Assembly (NCBI GenBank): GCA_023231065.1
Contig: JALNWE010000042.1
Coordinates: 1-27,196, forward strand
DNA from: Bacteroidales bacterium
GTDB taxonomy: Bacteria; Bacteroidota; Bacteroidia; Bacteroidales; FEN-979
DNA: 27,196 nucleotides
Direction: 5' to 3'
Under the pieces are notes generated by a model that had not been told where the DNA came from, ran no database searches, and worked only from the letters and a program-made list of their open reading frames with translations. This document shows positions 16,280 to 24,665 of the stretch, piece after piece (the stretch's first letter is position 1; each line of letters starts with the position of its first letter). The position numbers and the translations under genes were made by a program.

Positions 16280-17260
16280 ATGCTGAATGTAGCTATTATC
16301 GCCGGAGGTGATTCCGGAGAGTATCCGATCTCTAAGAAAAGCGGGGAACAGGTTGAGTTGTATATGGACCGGGACCTTTTCCGTCCTTATCTGATCATCA
16401 TAAAAGGAAAAAAATGGAATTACAGGATCGGTCAGAAGATCTTTCCGATTGATAAAAATGATTTCAGCCTCGTCATCGGGAACAGAAAAATACGGTTTGA
16501 CATCGTGTTCAATGCCATTCATGGCACGCCAGGGGAGAACGGACGGCTGCAGGGATATTTTGACATCCTTGGAATACCTTATACTTCATGTGACGTAACA
16601 ACGTCATCTTTAACTTTTAATAAACATTTCTGTAAACAGGTCGTTGCCTCTTATGGAATAAAGACAGCCCGTTCCCTGCATTTTTTCAGGGGAGCGCCTG
16701 ATCCTGACAGGGTTATCCTGGAGCGACTGGCGCTTCCTGTTTTCGTGAAACCAAATAACGGTGGCTCCAGCGTTGGGATGTCGAAAGTAAGCCATCAGGA
16801 TGAGCTGAAAGCAGCGCTGGAACTTGCCTTTCATGAGGATAACGAAATCCTGGCTGAAGAATTTGTTAAAGGCCGTGAACTTACCTGCGGCGTGATCCGG
16901 ACCGGGGAAGGGACCATCGCGTTCCCGGTTACGGAGATCATTCCCAGGAAAGAATATTTCGACTATGAAGCAAAATACCGCAAAGGAATGTCGGAAGAGG
17001 TGGTCCCGGCAGCTATCCCGGATTCTGTTTCAAAGAAGTGCAGGGAAATTTCTGCATTTTTATTCGAAAAACTGAATTGCAAAGGAGTCGTGCGGTTTGA
17101 CTATATCTTTGACGGAGAAGATTTTTATTTTCTGGAAGTCAATACTGTTCCCGGACTGACTGCTGCCAGTATTGTCCCTAAGATGGCGCTGGCCTATGGA
17201 TGGTCGTTCACTGAATTGATCACGAGGCTTTTAATGAAGGCCGGAAAACGATCATTATGA
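16280..17260 (+). CDS. ddl: D-alanine--D-alanine ligase
   Basis: The protein has 326 residues from ATG 16280 and an ATP-grasp fold. It joins two D-alanines using ATP for peptidoglycan precursor synthesis in the cytoplasm. The N-terminal 'VAIIAGGDSGEYPIS' resembles the Ddl start, with Asp in place of the usual Gly/Ser of GGxSxE. 'VFNAIHGTPGENGRLQG' is the substrate-binding loop, 'PVFVKPNNGGSSVGMSKV' the ATP-binding strand-loop, and 'FDYIFDGEDFYFLEVNTVPG' supplies the Mg-binding Asp, Glu and Asn. I rejected the TTG at 16256 because it lies in the putative promoter. The stop overlaps the rdgB start by 4 bp (ATGA). Confidence 0.94.
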   Translation: MLNVAIIAGGDSGEYPISKKSGEQVELYMDRDLFRPYLIIIKGKKWNYRIGQKIFPIDKNDFSLVIGNRKIRFDIVFNAIHGTPGENGRLQGYFDILGIPYTSCDVTTSSLTFNKHFCKQVVASYGIKTARSLHFFRGAPDPDRVILERLALPVFVKPNNGGSSVGMSKVSHQDELKAALELAFHEDNEILAEEFVKGRELTCGVIRTGEGTIAFPVTEIIPRKEYFDYEAKYRKGMSEEVVPAAIPDSVSKKCREISAFLFEKLNCKGVVRFDYIFDGEDFYFLEVNTVPGLTAASIVPKMALAYGWSFTELITRLLMKAGKRSL

Positions 17261-17853
17261 CTGACCTTCTTTTTGCGACCGGCAATGTACATAAGCTCCG
17301 GGAAGTCCAGGAGATCGTGGGGAATGAATTCAGGATCCTCAGCCTGAGGGATGTAAATATTGATTCGGATATCCCGGAGACCAGCGATACAATATCGGGC
17401 AACGCCGCCCAGAAAGCAAGGTTCGTCTATGAAAAGACCGGGATGGATTGCTTTGCCGATGATACCGGTCTTGAGGTTGATGCTTTGGATGGCCGTCCGG
17501 GCGTCTATTCTGCGCGATATGCCGGAGAGGGGTGTAATTTTGATGACAATGTCACAAAGATCCTGAAAGAATTATCCGGTGTGGAAAACCGGAATGCCCA
17601 CTTCCGGTGCGTGGTATGTCTCATCCTTGCTGGTGAAGAATATTTTTTCGAAGGCCGGATCGAGGGGGCCATCCTCAAGGAAAGAAAAGGACAGGAAGGA
17701 TTTGGTTACGATCCGGTATTTGTTCCCATAGGTTATCGACAAACCTTCGCCGAAATGCCCCCATACCTCAAGAACGGGATCAGCCACCGGGGTAAAGCCA
17801 TGTTCAAAATGATGAAATTCCTGAAGAAAAACGGGAACAATGATCATGGTTGA
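17257..17853 (+). CDS. rdgB: Non-canonical purine NTP pyrophosphatase (RdgB/HAM1 family)
   Basis: The protein has 198 residues, normal for the family. It hydrolyses dITP, ITP and XTP to monophosphates and so keeps deaminated purines out of DNA and RNA. Motifs are 'FATGNVHKLREV' at the N-terminus (substrate and metal binding), 'FADDTGLEVDAL' with the metal-binding/catalytic Asp pair, 'GRPGVYSARYAG', 'GFGYDPVF' and 'SHRGKA'. It is translationally coupled to ddl by the ATGA overlap at 17257-17260. It is the last clearly conserved chromosomal gene before the accessory region. Confidence 0.95.
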   Translation: MTDLLFATGNVHKLREVQEIVGNEFRILSLRDVNIDSDIPETSDTISGNAAQKARFVYEKTGMDCFADDTGLEVDALDGRPGVYSARYAGEGCNFDDNVTKILKELSGVENRNAHFRCVVCLILAGEEYFFEGRIEGAILKERKGQEGFGYDPVFVPIGYRQTFAEMPPYLKNGISHRGKAMFKMMKFLKKNGNNDHG

Positions 17854-17866
17854 TGGGATGGATGAT

Positions 17867-18067
17867 GTGGATACAGTATACCTGAAGGAAAATGAAATCA
17901 AGGCGCTTTATGAAATGCCCATTGAACTGCCAGCTCACAGAATCATCCGTGATATATTTGTAATCGACTGCTATACCGGTCTTCGACATTCATACTGGTA
18001 GAAAGTTTCTAATGACCATATCCACGAAGGCAATTTGTATGTGCGGACGAAAAAAACAAATGAATGA
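17867..18067 (+). pseudogene. Tyrosine recombinase (phage-integrase-like) catalytic-domain fragment
   Basis: Reading the frame of 17867 gives 'VYLKENEIKALYEMP', then 'DIFVIDCYTGLRHSYW', a TAG stop at 17999-18001, then 'KVSNDHIHEGNLYVRTKKTN' and a TGA stop at 18065-18067. This matches the start of the catalytic domain of Bacteroidota tyrosine recombinases, where 'CYTGLRFSD' holds the first catalytic Arg. The later His-x-x-Arg and Tyr are absent. The rest of the 390-bp gap after rdgB (18068-18243) shows nothing I recognise. It is a dead relic, probably of an integrated element. Confidence 0.78.
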
Positions 18068-18243
18068 AATTACAAAGGAATGGACAATTTCAACACCTGG
18101 TATTATGAAATGAATTCTCTAGCAATTTCCTGATTTTAAGACCTTAACAGTGAATAACGCAAACAGTTTGAGATGGGGCCAAATGACGAACTGCAATGAG
18201 AATAACCATAAATCGAAGGGCGGTTCTTTTCATTTTATAATGG

Positions 18244-19140
18244 TCATCTGGCGATTAACATTTTTCCGCTTTTGGTCAACTGCTGGTTTGTCAATACGTA
18301 AGAATAAAAACCCACCGGGAGATGTGTGATGGGACAAGAAAACTCCTGCTGACCGGCCGGAAAGATCATTTCATCGATGATCTGTCCGAATATATTGAAG
18401 ATCGTGATCTTCGTTTCCCAGAGAGGTGTTGACCCAGTAAGGTTAAGGTGAATATAATCTCCGGCGGGATTGGGATAAATCATGATATCTGATGTCACAC
18501 CTCTTTCGGTAATACCTGTAATTACCTGTTCACAATCCTGGAAATTCCATCCGTTATTTGAATGATACGGATTGATAAATAATCCGATAACAGAATCTTC
18601 ATAACATCTAAGCGGGCCATCCAATGACGGATCAAATGATGGGAACATGTATCCAATATTCCCTATTCCTTCAATAACAATGCCTCCAAATTCAATGACC
18701 ATTCCATCTCCACAAGAAACATATTGTAATTTTCTGGTTTCCCCATTGATGATCATTGTACCCGTTGAATCAATGACCATTTTCAGCGGAGAACCGTCAT
18801 AAGTGGTATAATAACCCAATGTGATGGTGTCGCCGGTTATTGCGCCAAAATCATACAGCAGATGAAAACCGTTTCCTGCATAAAACAGCACACTGTCGTT
18901 CAACGAATACATATACAGCCAGGATATTTCGACGCCTGCCATCCTTGAAATCTTCATGAGTTTCCGGCAGGGGATCCCGTTAATTATCGTGTCTGATATC
19001 GACTCAATGGTTTGATAAGTTGTCAAGTCAGGGTTGAAAGTGCCCTGGTCATAATGCCATTTGGCTCCAATCGGGGCAAATTCCTGTGATGTGGCCTGAA
19101 CTGAAATGGCTGTCAGGATAATAAAAAGTAGTTTTTTCAT
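18244..19140 (-). CDS. T9SS-secreted protein of unknown function
   Basis: The protein has 298 residues. A signal peptide ends near residue 18 ('MKKLLFIILTAISVQATSQ'). The body (about 20-205) is beta-rich with no known motif; 'FAPIGAKWHYDQGTF' at its start is a common opening of small secreted Bacteroidota proteins. The C-terminus ('IMIYPNPAGDYIHLNL' to 'GKMLIAR') is a T9SS sorting domain. It starts 34 bp after the stop of the next gene upstream on the same strand, so the two are probably co-transcribed. Function unknown. Confidence 0.85.
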   Translation of the reverse strand: MKKLLFIILTAISVQATSQEFAPIGAKWHYDQGTFNPDLTTYQTIESISDTIINGIPCRKLMKISRMAGVEISWLYMYSLNDSVLFYAGNGFHLLYDFGAITGDTITLGYYTTYDGSPLKMVIDSTGTMIINGETRKLQYVSCGDGMVIEFGGIVIEGIGNIGYMFPSFDPSLDGPLRCYEDSVIGLFINPYHSNNGWNFQDCEQVITGITERGVTSDIMIYPNPAGDYIHLNLTGSTPLWETKITIFNIFGQIIDEMIFPAGQQEFSCPITHLPVGFYSYVLTNQQLTKSGKMLIAR

Positions 19141-19174
19141 ATCTCTTTGTTATTTGTTTTTGTTTGGTGTTGCA

Positions 19175-20791
19175 TCAATAATTCTTAATCACTTTGGTTG
19201 TACAAATCGTGTTGTTGTTATAGACCAACCGGATCATATACATTCCTTTTTTCCATTGTGATACATTTATCCCGACCTCTTTCTCAGAATAAGGAACCTG
19301 CAAGGAAAGCATTTGTTCGCCGTTTAAATTGTAGATTTCCAATGTGACATTGTTCCACTTTGAACGAAAAGTGGTAATGTTAAAATGATTCGATTTTTCT
19401 GTGGTTTTCAGTTGATCAGGTATTTTTATATTTAGCATATCTGAAACGGGATTCGGGAAAACTGTCATTCGTATACTTCCAAAATCTTCTTTTTGATCAT
19501 TCAGACCAACAATAACACAGTTGAATGGAATTGTATCAGATGGAATGGGATGAGGACAAAGACTATCGTAAACAAAGGGCTGATTATAAATTGTATCATA
19601 TTCCAGATCGGCATTGAGCTTATAAGCATGGCTGCGCCAAATGCCGTCCCAGAAACCGCCAACCAATAGCAGTTTATTGTCAAATGTTGTAACCGCATCA
19701 CTGAACAGATGCTGGCTGACAAACATGGGATTGATTTTAATAATGGAACCTGAACGATCGCATTTTATCACCCCGACATTACCATCATAACCGAATTGAT
19801 TTGTCCAGAATGCCCCAAGAACAATGGTTGAATCAGCCAACCAGTTGATGGTCTGTGTTGTTCCAATTTTCGAATCCGGGAAAAAATCGGTATATCTCTT
19901 CTCATTCCCGTTAACATCTGTTTTTATCATCCCTGGTTTGTCTCCCTGGTTTATGGGGTCATGAACGATATGTCTGGCAGAGGAATAAATTGTTCCCTGG
20001 TTATCGGTTATAGAATTGTAGGATTCGCCAGAATAGTTTTCACCATGAACAACCGACCAGGGAAGTTCCCATTCCAGGGCGCCGGTGCTGTCAGTTTTAA
20101 TGATGAATGGTCTCAAAATTTGTGGCCATGGGATTCCCGGATCGGGATAATAGCATATACCATTAATGATAATGTGATAATCAGGAGTTAAATTCATCAT
20201 TATACCCAATTCGTCGTAAATTGCGGTGTCTGATTGAGCATATACCTGTTTCCAGATCAACCCCCCCTCATTATCCAAGCGATAAAGCCAAATCCGCTCA
20301 TTTAAAGGATCTTCGCCGTATACTAAGAAGAGCGCAATATATCCGCCCGGTATCTGCCAGATGGATTGTCCCCATTCATCATTTTCATTAGGAGTTTTGT
20401 AAATGCGGCACCATTCAGGTTCTGCACATGCATTTAGTTTCATGATAAAGGGATTATACCACATCAATTGCTCTCCGGTTATACCAGTGAGGATCAATCC
20501 ATGATCATTGGTTGGATTTATATCGGTAACAGAAGTATAGTCAGCTGAAGAAGAGACTGTTTTACTCCAGAGCATTTTCCCGTTGATATCCGTTTTAATA
20601 ATCATGCCATTGCCCGGATAATCCCCTTGTTGAAATGATCCTCCCAGCACATACCCTTTATCATAAGATTCAAATACAGCGCTGGTTGTTGTAGGTATAT
20701 CAGGAAAATATATTTTATGCCATTCCTGTGCATGAAGATCTGAAAAGGCCAATAATAGCAATAAGATAAAGAAAAAGCAGGTTTTTCTCAT
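19175..20791 (-). CDS. T9SS-secreted protein, probable beta-propeller-like repeats
   Basis: I chose ATG 20791 (538 residues) because it opens a clear signal peptide ('MRKTCFFFILLLLLAFSDLHAQ'); the longer frame adds 16 polar residues. The body has repeated 'GLILTG', 'IIKTDINGKMLWSK' and 'IIKTDSTGALEWELPW' segments with a 40-60-residue rhythm, resembling the blade repeats of secreted propeller proteins ('..GY.L.G....G..D.W.IKTD..G'). The C-terminus ('MTVFPNPVSDMLNI' to 'TTKVIKNY') is a T9SS sorting domain. No active-site residues were seen. It is first gene of a pair with the 298-residue T9SS protein. Confidence 0.83.
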   Translation of the reverse strand: MRKTCFFFILLLLLAFSDLHAQEWHKIYFPDIPTTTSAVFESYDKGYVLGGSFQQGDYPGNGMIIKTDINGKMLWSKTVSSSADYTSVTDINPTNDHGLILTGITGEQLMWYNPFIMKLNACAEPEWCRIYKTPNENDEWGQSIWQIPGGYIALFLVYGEDPLNERIWLYRLDNEGGLIWKQVYAQSDTAIYDELGIMMNLTPDYHIIINGICYYPDPGIPWPQILRPFIIKTDSTGALEWELPWSVVHGENYSGESYNSITDNQGTIYSSARHIVHDPINQGDKPGMIKTDVNGNEKRYTDFFPDSKIGTTQTINWLADSTIVLGAFWTNQFGYDGNVGVIKCDRSGSIIKINPMFVSQHLFSDAVTTFDNKLLLVGGFWDGIWRSHAYKLNADLEYDTIYNQPFVYDSLCPHPIPSDTIPFNCVIVGLNDQKEDFGSIRMTVFPNPVSDMLNIKIPDQLKTTEKSNHFNITTFRSKWNNVTLEIYNLNGEQMLSLQVPYSEKEVGINVSQWKKGMYMIRLVYNNNTICTTKVIKNY

Positions 20792-20996
20792 TATATGATG
20801 GGATTGGAAAGACTTTTTCGATTTGTGCCTGAATGGCAAAGCATAGTAAAAAAAAATAATGCGGGCAACAGAATAGTCTTTCTCATATTAGGAATGTGTT
20901 AAGTTTAGACCATCTAATATTAATATAAAATATTTTACTTGTCAAGAACCTATTTCGGAAAAAAATCACTGGATTTCGGTTAAAAACAACTATACT

Positions 20997-22049
20997 TCAA
21001 ACGGGATAGATTAGTACATTTTCATTTTCGAAAAACTGAAATTTTAATGTCAACAGATCTTTTAATTCGGAGTTGTATCTTTGGTTAATTATTTGGAAAA
21101 AATTTGTGATTGCCAAATGGAATTTGACAGGTGTTTCATAATATTTGGCATATAGGATTTTTTTCTTTGTAAACTTCCATAGTCGTTCTATTATGTTCAA
21201 ATTTGGTGAATATGATGGTAAAAATAAAAGCGTGATATTTAATTTGTTTGCTGCATTTTCAACGACCTCACAATGTTGGTAGCGAGCATTATCCAAAACG
21301 ATTTTCACCGGTAAATCACCATAATGTTCTTTGAGTTTTATCAAAAAAGCAACAATGGTATCGGCGCTTATATAGGTGGTATTACAGAAGGTGAGTACTT
21401 CTTTTGTGATCGCATTTACAACTCCCAATACATTGATCCTATTGCGTCCTGAGGCTGCTTTGATGAACAAACGCGTTAAGCACCATAAGGAACAAATAAA
21501 AGGTTGTAAAATAAAATGGGCCGCATCCATAAATAACAAATGGCATTCTCCTTTCCGTGCCTCTTTAATTGCTGGCCCCAAGGTTGTTTTAACCCATTCT
21601 TTTTGTTTCTCAGCATCGGCCTTGGCCGGAATATGGCCGGTTTTGATGAAGCGAAGCCCTTGATGTCCCATAAAATTACGAACTTGTGTAGGACTGCGGC
21701 TTATCCCTGTAAGTTCTTCAATGCGCGATTTGGCTTCACGCGCACTCATGGGGGGCCGTTCGGTGAAGGATTGTAATATGCTCACAGAATGGTTTTCCAA
21801 CTGGCTTTTATTGGTGCCGTAATTAAACTGGCAAAGAGCATCAAATCCATCAGTTTGATAAATATGTACCCAATGGCCCACGGATTGGCGGCTCAACCCG
21901 GAGAGAAGCCATATGGTTGAATTTGATGCTTTAACAGTGGCTTTCATATATACTGCATGTATCCTTTTTTGAACAACTGGACATGGATAATAAAAATTTT
22001 CATACTTTAGTCGTTGGGTTTCGGCTTTGCCGAGATTCAGTTGAAGCAT
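20997..22049 (-). CDS. IS630-family transposase
   Basis: The protein has 350 residues, full length for the family. The N-terminal half holds helix-turn-helix segments ('STIWLLSGLSRQSVGHWVH' and 'SRSPTQVRNFMGHQGLRF'). The DDE catalytic residues are D175 ('LLFMDAAHF'), D253 ('VLDNARYQ') and E288 ('SPNLNIIERLW'). The 34-residue gap between the last two fits the DD34E pattern of IS630/Tc1-mariner. There is no frameshift or stop, so the enzyme may be active. The start codon lies in the stem of a long hairpin (22043-22087). The sole intact mobile gene in the window. Confidence 0.92.
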   Translation of the reverse strand: MLQLNLGKAETQRLKYENFYYPCPVVQKRIHAVYMKATVKASNSTIWLLSGLSRQSVGHWVHIYQTDGFDALCQFNYGTNKSQLENHSVSILQSFTERPPMSAREAKSRIEELTGISRSPTQVRNFMGHQGLRFIKTGHIPAKADAEKQKEWVKTTLGPAIKEARKGECHLLFMDAAHFILQPFICSLWCLTRLFIKAASGRNRINVLGVVNAITKEVLTFCNTTYISADTIVAFLIKLKEHYGDLPVKIVLDNARYQHCEVVENAANKLNITLLFLPSYSPNLNIIERLWKFTKKKILYAKYYETPVKFHLAITNFFQIINQRYNSELKDLLTLKFQFFENENVLIYPV

Positions 22050-22087
22050 ATCATTAGGCTTTGGATAATCCTAAATTGATATGCTTC
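22043..22087. promoter_or_regulatory. Hairpin enclosing the IS630 transposase start codon
   Basis: GAAGCATATCA (22043-22053) pairs exactly with TGATATGCTTC (22077-22087), and TTAGG (22054-22058) pairs with CCTAA (22070-22074) after a 2-nt bulge. The loop is 11 nt. The transposase ATG (22049-22047) sits in the stem. On the plus strand the hairpin is followed by TTTTTT, so it could also act as an intrinsic terminator for transcripts entering the element from the left. Confidence 0.6.
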
Positions 22088-22115
22088 TTTTTTATTTCCA
22101 GTACTTTTTCGAATT

Positions 22116-22361
22116 AATTGTCAACAGTGAATTGTTAATTTCTGCAGCGTCAAAAAGCGTTTTTAAAATGTACGATTTTATCCCGTTTCTAGTATAATTA
22201 CACAGGTAACGGATTTGCCCATTGTTTATCAAGAACTTTATAATATTTTCTATTTCAACAATATAGTGGAAATTATTTAAGTAGTTAAAAGATTTCTACA
22301 ATCAAAAATACAATTTTCTTTTTTGTTTTGTAACATGAAATTTACTGAACATTGTTTTTCA
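22116..22361. other. AT-rich spacer without a recognisable gene
   Basis: Between the right end of the IS630 element and the methyltransferase relic I see only AT-rich sequence with homopolymer runs. No tRNA, open frame with family resemblance or long repeat was recognised. Confidence 0.5.
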
Positions 22362-22682
22362 TCAAATCTCCCACCCGTCAATTTCTTTCCCCACGAAAAT
22401 TTCTACTTTTGACTATCCGGGATACCCATTCTCAATGTAATCCTTTACCATTTGTGGTTTTTCTTTCGATCCTTCAAAATATTCAAAAATCATCTTAGGT
22501 CTCCCTTTAATGTATACCAATAGGATTTCACCAAAATCGGAAACCTCAAAAAGGTCATCCTTATTCCAGACCAAACACGTTGCGTATCGAAATCCCCAGT
22601 GCTTACAAATGGTCATACCACCTTCCAGTTGATGGGCTTTGACTGTACCTCCTTCCATTATTGCCGCGGTTGGTTTATGCAT
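22362..22682 (-). pseudogene. MT-A70-family adenine methyltransferase, decayed C-terminal part
   Basis: An 89-codon frame from ATG 22682 to TAG 22413 encodes 'KHWGFRYATCLVWNKDD', then 'ILLVYIKGRPKM' and 'SKEKPQMVKDYIENGYPG'. This matches the second half of MT-A70 (Ime4-like) N6-adenine methyltransferases ('WGF.Y.T..VWVK', 'HSRKPDE....IE...PG'). Reading through the TAG in frame continues the family's C-terminus: 'SKVEIFVGKEIDGWEI' and then TGA at 22364-22362 (family: 'K.ELFAR....GW'). The catalytic DPPW and SAM-binding half is missing upstream, where a TAA precedes the ATG. It is a non-functional remnant, perhaps of a phage or mobile-element methylase. Confidence 0.72.
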
Positions 22683-22703
22683 TTAATATCAGTCGAATCG
22701 CCG

Positions 22704-24284
22704 CTATTTTTTGACTATTTTTATACTAACCTGCCTTCCTGCTACTGATAGTATGATAAAATAGATACCTTGCGGAAGATCATCGGGTAGATTTATTTGT
22801 TGTTCATGTAATCCAGCTTCTTGTTTTTGATTGTTCTGAAATATTTTTATGGTTATGCCATTCATATCAATCAAACGAATCGAAACAGTTTCCTCAAAGT
22901 TCAAAACATATTCCAATGTGGCCTGCTGACCGATTGGGTTCGGAAAAACCAGAACGGAATTATCGCTAACTGGATTATCAACAATTCCAAGGTTCAATCC
23001 TGAATTGTATCGTGCCAAAGCAAAACTTGCAATGGTATCATTTATGCTTGTAGATCCTGCTGCAACAATTTCTCCATTTTTTTGCATCACCACCGAAAAC
23101 AGGTAAGAATTGTTAGAATCAATGGCTGTAGTCACAATTCCGTCTGACCCGAAGGTATTATCTAAAGAACCATCTTGATTATATCTTACCAGAGCGAAGT
23201 TGGTATGTGAAACATCGGCTGACGATCCTGTCACAATGATCTTATGATCAGGTTGTGTCATCGAGGAATACGCATAATCATTTCCAAACCCAAGGGAAGT
23301 TGTTACAATGCCCCCCGTTCCAAATGAGTTATCAATCGAACCATCGGTGTTATATTGTGCCAGGGCAAAATCCCAATTAGAGCCATTATAGGTGGACCCT
23401 GACACAAGAATTTTATTGTCATTCAGGATTGTAAGTTTTGTAGCCAAACTGAACCTACCAATGATTGTAATTACTTTTCCCTCCAGACTAAATGTGGTAT
23501 CAATTGTACCATTTGAATTATACCGGGCCAGGGCAAAATCAGGCCCCTGGCCATTGTTATTTTGATAATATGAATATCCTGCTACAACAATTTTCCCATC
23601 AGGCTGAATGCCAATAGAAGTTGCGACATCATTGATGTTACGGATGGCTGTTGTCACTTTGCCGTTTATGCCGAATGTACTATCCAATGTGCCATTTGTA
23701 TTGTATCGAATCAAAGCAAAGACATTATGCCCTAAAGAATTTTGGGAACCCATAAAACCCGCAACCACTATTTTTTCATCATCCTGGATGGCAGAAGAAA
23801 AAGCGCCACTAAAGTCACCAAAAGAAGTTATTATTATGCCGTCAATGCCAAAGGATTTATCCAAAGAACCATCCGGGTTATACCGTGCGGAAGCAAAATC
23901 GTAAAATGAGCTATCGGGACAATATCCTGACACGACAAGTTTACCATCAGGTTGTATTATCACTGATCTGATACTATTATCTCCGGAACCTATTTCTGTG
24001 ATAACTCTACCGTTATTGCCAAATGTTTCATCTAAATAACCATTTGTATCATATCGTGCTAATGCAAAGTCAAGATTTTTACCATTGTTGGAATATCCGG
24101 CTGTTACAATTTTAGAATCGGTTTGTATTGCGATGGATGCTACCTTAGCATCTCGAGCACCCATGGAAGTTGTAACTATCCCATTGATACCAAATGATTT
24201 ATCGAGGCTTCCGGGTTGTGCATTTAGGTTGCTGGCGAACAGGATTGAAAAAAGAAATATTAATAAATGACTAACATTTTTCAT
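22704..24284 (-). CDS. T9SS-secreted protein with seven delta-60 repeats
   Basis: I chose ATG 24284 (526 residues), directly before the signal peptide ('MKNVSHLLIFLFSILFAS', cleaved near 'NLNAQ'). Seven repeats of about 55-65 residues follow, each with 'GSLD.SFG..G.VTT.' and 'IQPDGKIVVAGY...DFALARYN'. This is the delta-60 repeat found in secreted proteins of Deltaproteobacteria and Bacteroidota and likely folds as a beta-propeller. The C-terminus ('VLVFPNPIGQQATLEY' to 'VSIKIVKK') is a T9SS sorting domain. The fifth repeat is degenerate ('TTFSLEGKVITIIG'). Its ligand is unknown. The flanking sequences are mobile-element debris. Confidence 0.87.
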   Translation of the reverse strand: MKNVSHLLIFLFSILFASNLNAQPGSLDKSFGINGIVTTSMGARDAKVASIAIQTDSKIVTAGYSNNGKNLDFALARYDTNGYLDETFGNNGRVITEIGSGDNSIRSVIIQPDGKLVVSGYCPDSSFYDFASARYNPDGSLDKSFGIDGIIITSFGDFSGAFSSAIQDDEKIVVAGFMGSQNSLGHNVFALIRYNTNGTLDSTFGINGKVTTAIRNINDVATSIGIQPDGKIVVAGYSYYQNNNGQGPDFALARYNSNGTIDTTFSLEGKVITIIGRFSLATKLTILNDNKILVSGSTYNGSNWDFALAQYNTDGSIDNSFGTGGIVTTSLGFGNDYAYSSMTQPDHKIIVTGSSADVSHTNFALVRYNQDGSLDNTFGSDGIVTTAIDSNNSYLFSVVMQKNGEIVAAGSTSINDTIASFALARYNSGLNLGIVDNPVSDNSVLVFPNPIGQQATLEYVLNFEETVSIRLIDMNGITIKIFQNNQKQEAGLHEQQINLPDDLPQGIYFIILSVAGRQVSIKIVKK

Positions 24285-24529
24285 TTTTATATATCTAAAT
24301 AACATTTCAAGCATCTATTTGCAATTTACTAAGCAGACAGCTTTCCAGGAGTACTCGATGGTTTGACCTTAACGTTTGTATTACACTTATCAATATATAT
24401 TTAGATTCCTGTCCTTTTTCTGAATGTCGAATATACAACAATTAAATATGGTAAATGATATATTTAGAAAAAGTTATTGACATATCACTTTGAACTTTAA
24501 ATTGACCTTCATATTCAATGACAAATAGG

Positions 24530-24665
24530 ATGAAAAATTCTTTTTTTCTAGTTTTTATTTACTTTTTTATGGTCGAAGTAAAAGCCCAAAACTGGCCAAA
24601 AGAGTATTTTATCAATTTCCCGAATATTCCAAATACATTTCAACAAAAAGTATCACAAATATCTT
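24530..24665 (+). pseudogene. 5' stub of a secreted-protein gene, cut by transposase sequence
   Basis: ATG 24530 (or 24518) opens a signal peptide ('MKNSFFLVFIYFFMVEVKAQ') and about 25 more residues ('NWPKEYFINFPNIPNTFQQK'), the usual start of a Bacteroidota exported protein. At about 24665-24675 the sequence changes to IS5-like transposase in another frame, and the original frame ends at a chance TGA (24725-24727). The rest of the gene is gone. The exact junction is uncertain by about 10 bp. Confidence 0.6.

Larger units (their letters stand above)
20953..22115 (-). mobile_element. IS630-family insertion sequence (ends approximate)
   Basis: The transposase gene is bracketed by imperfect inverted ends: 20953-20972 (TTTCGGAAAAAAATCACTGG) and, inverted, 22098-22115 (AATTCGAAAAAGTACTGG). 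The true tips may lie 10-15 bp further out, near 20938 and 22127, where weaker similarity continues (CTTGTCAAG against TTGACAA). IS630 elements duplicate a TA; I could not fix a TA pair. Confidence 0.5.

Noticed and set aside
20938..22127. Exact IS630 borders with TA duplication
   Set aside because: Several partial inverted matches are possible near the ends and no flanking TA pair could be fixed, so only approximate borders are given.
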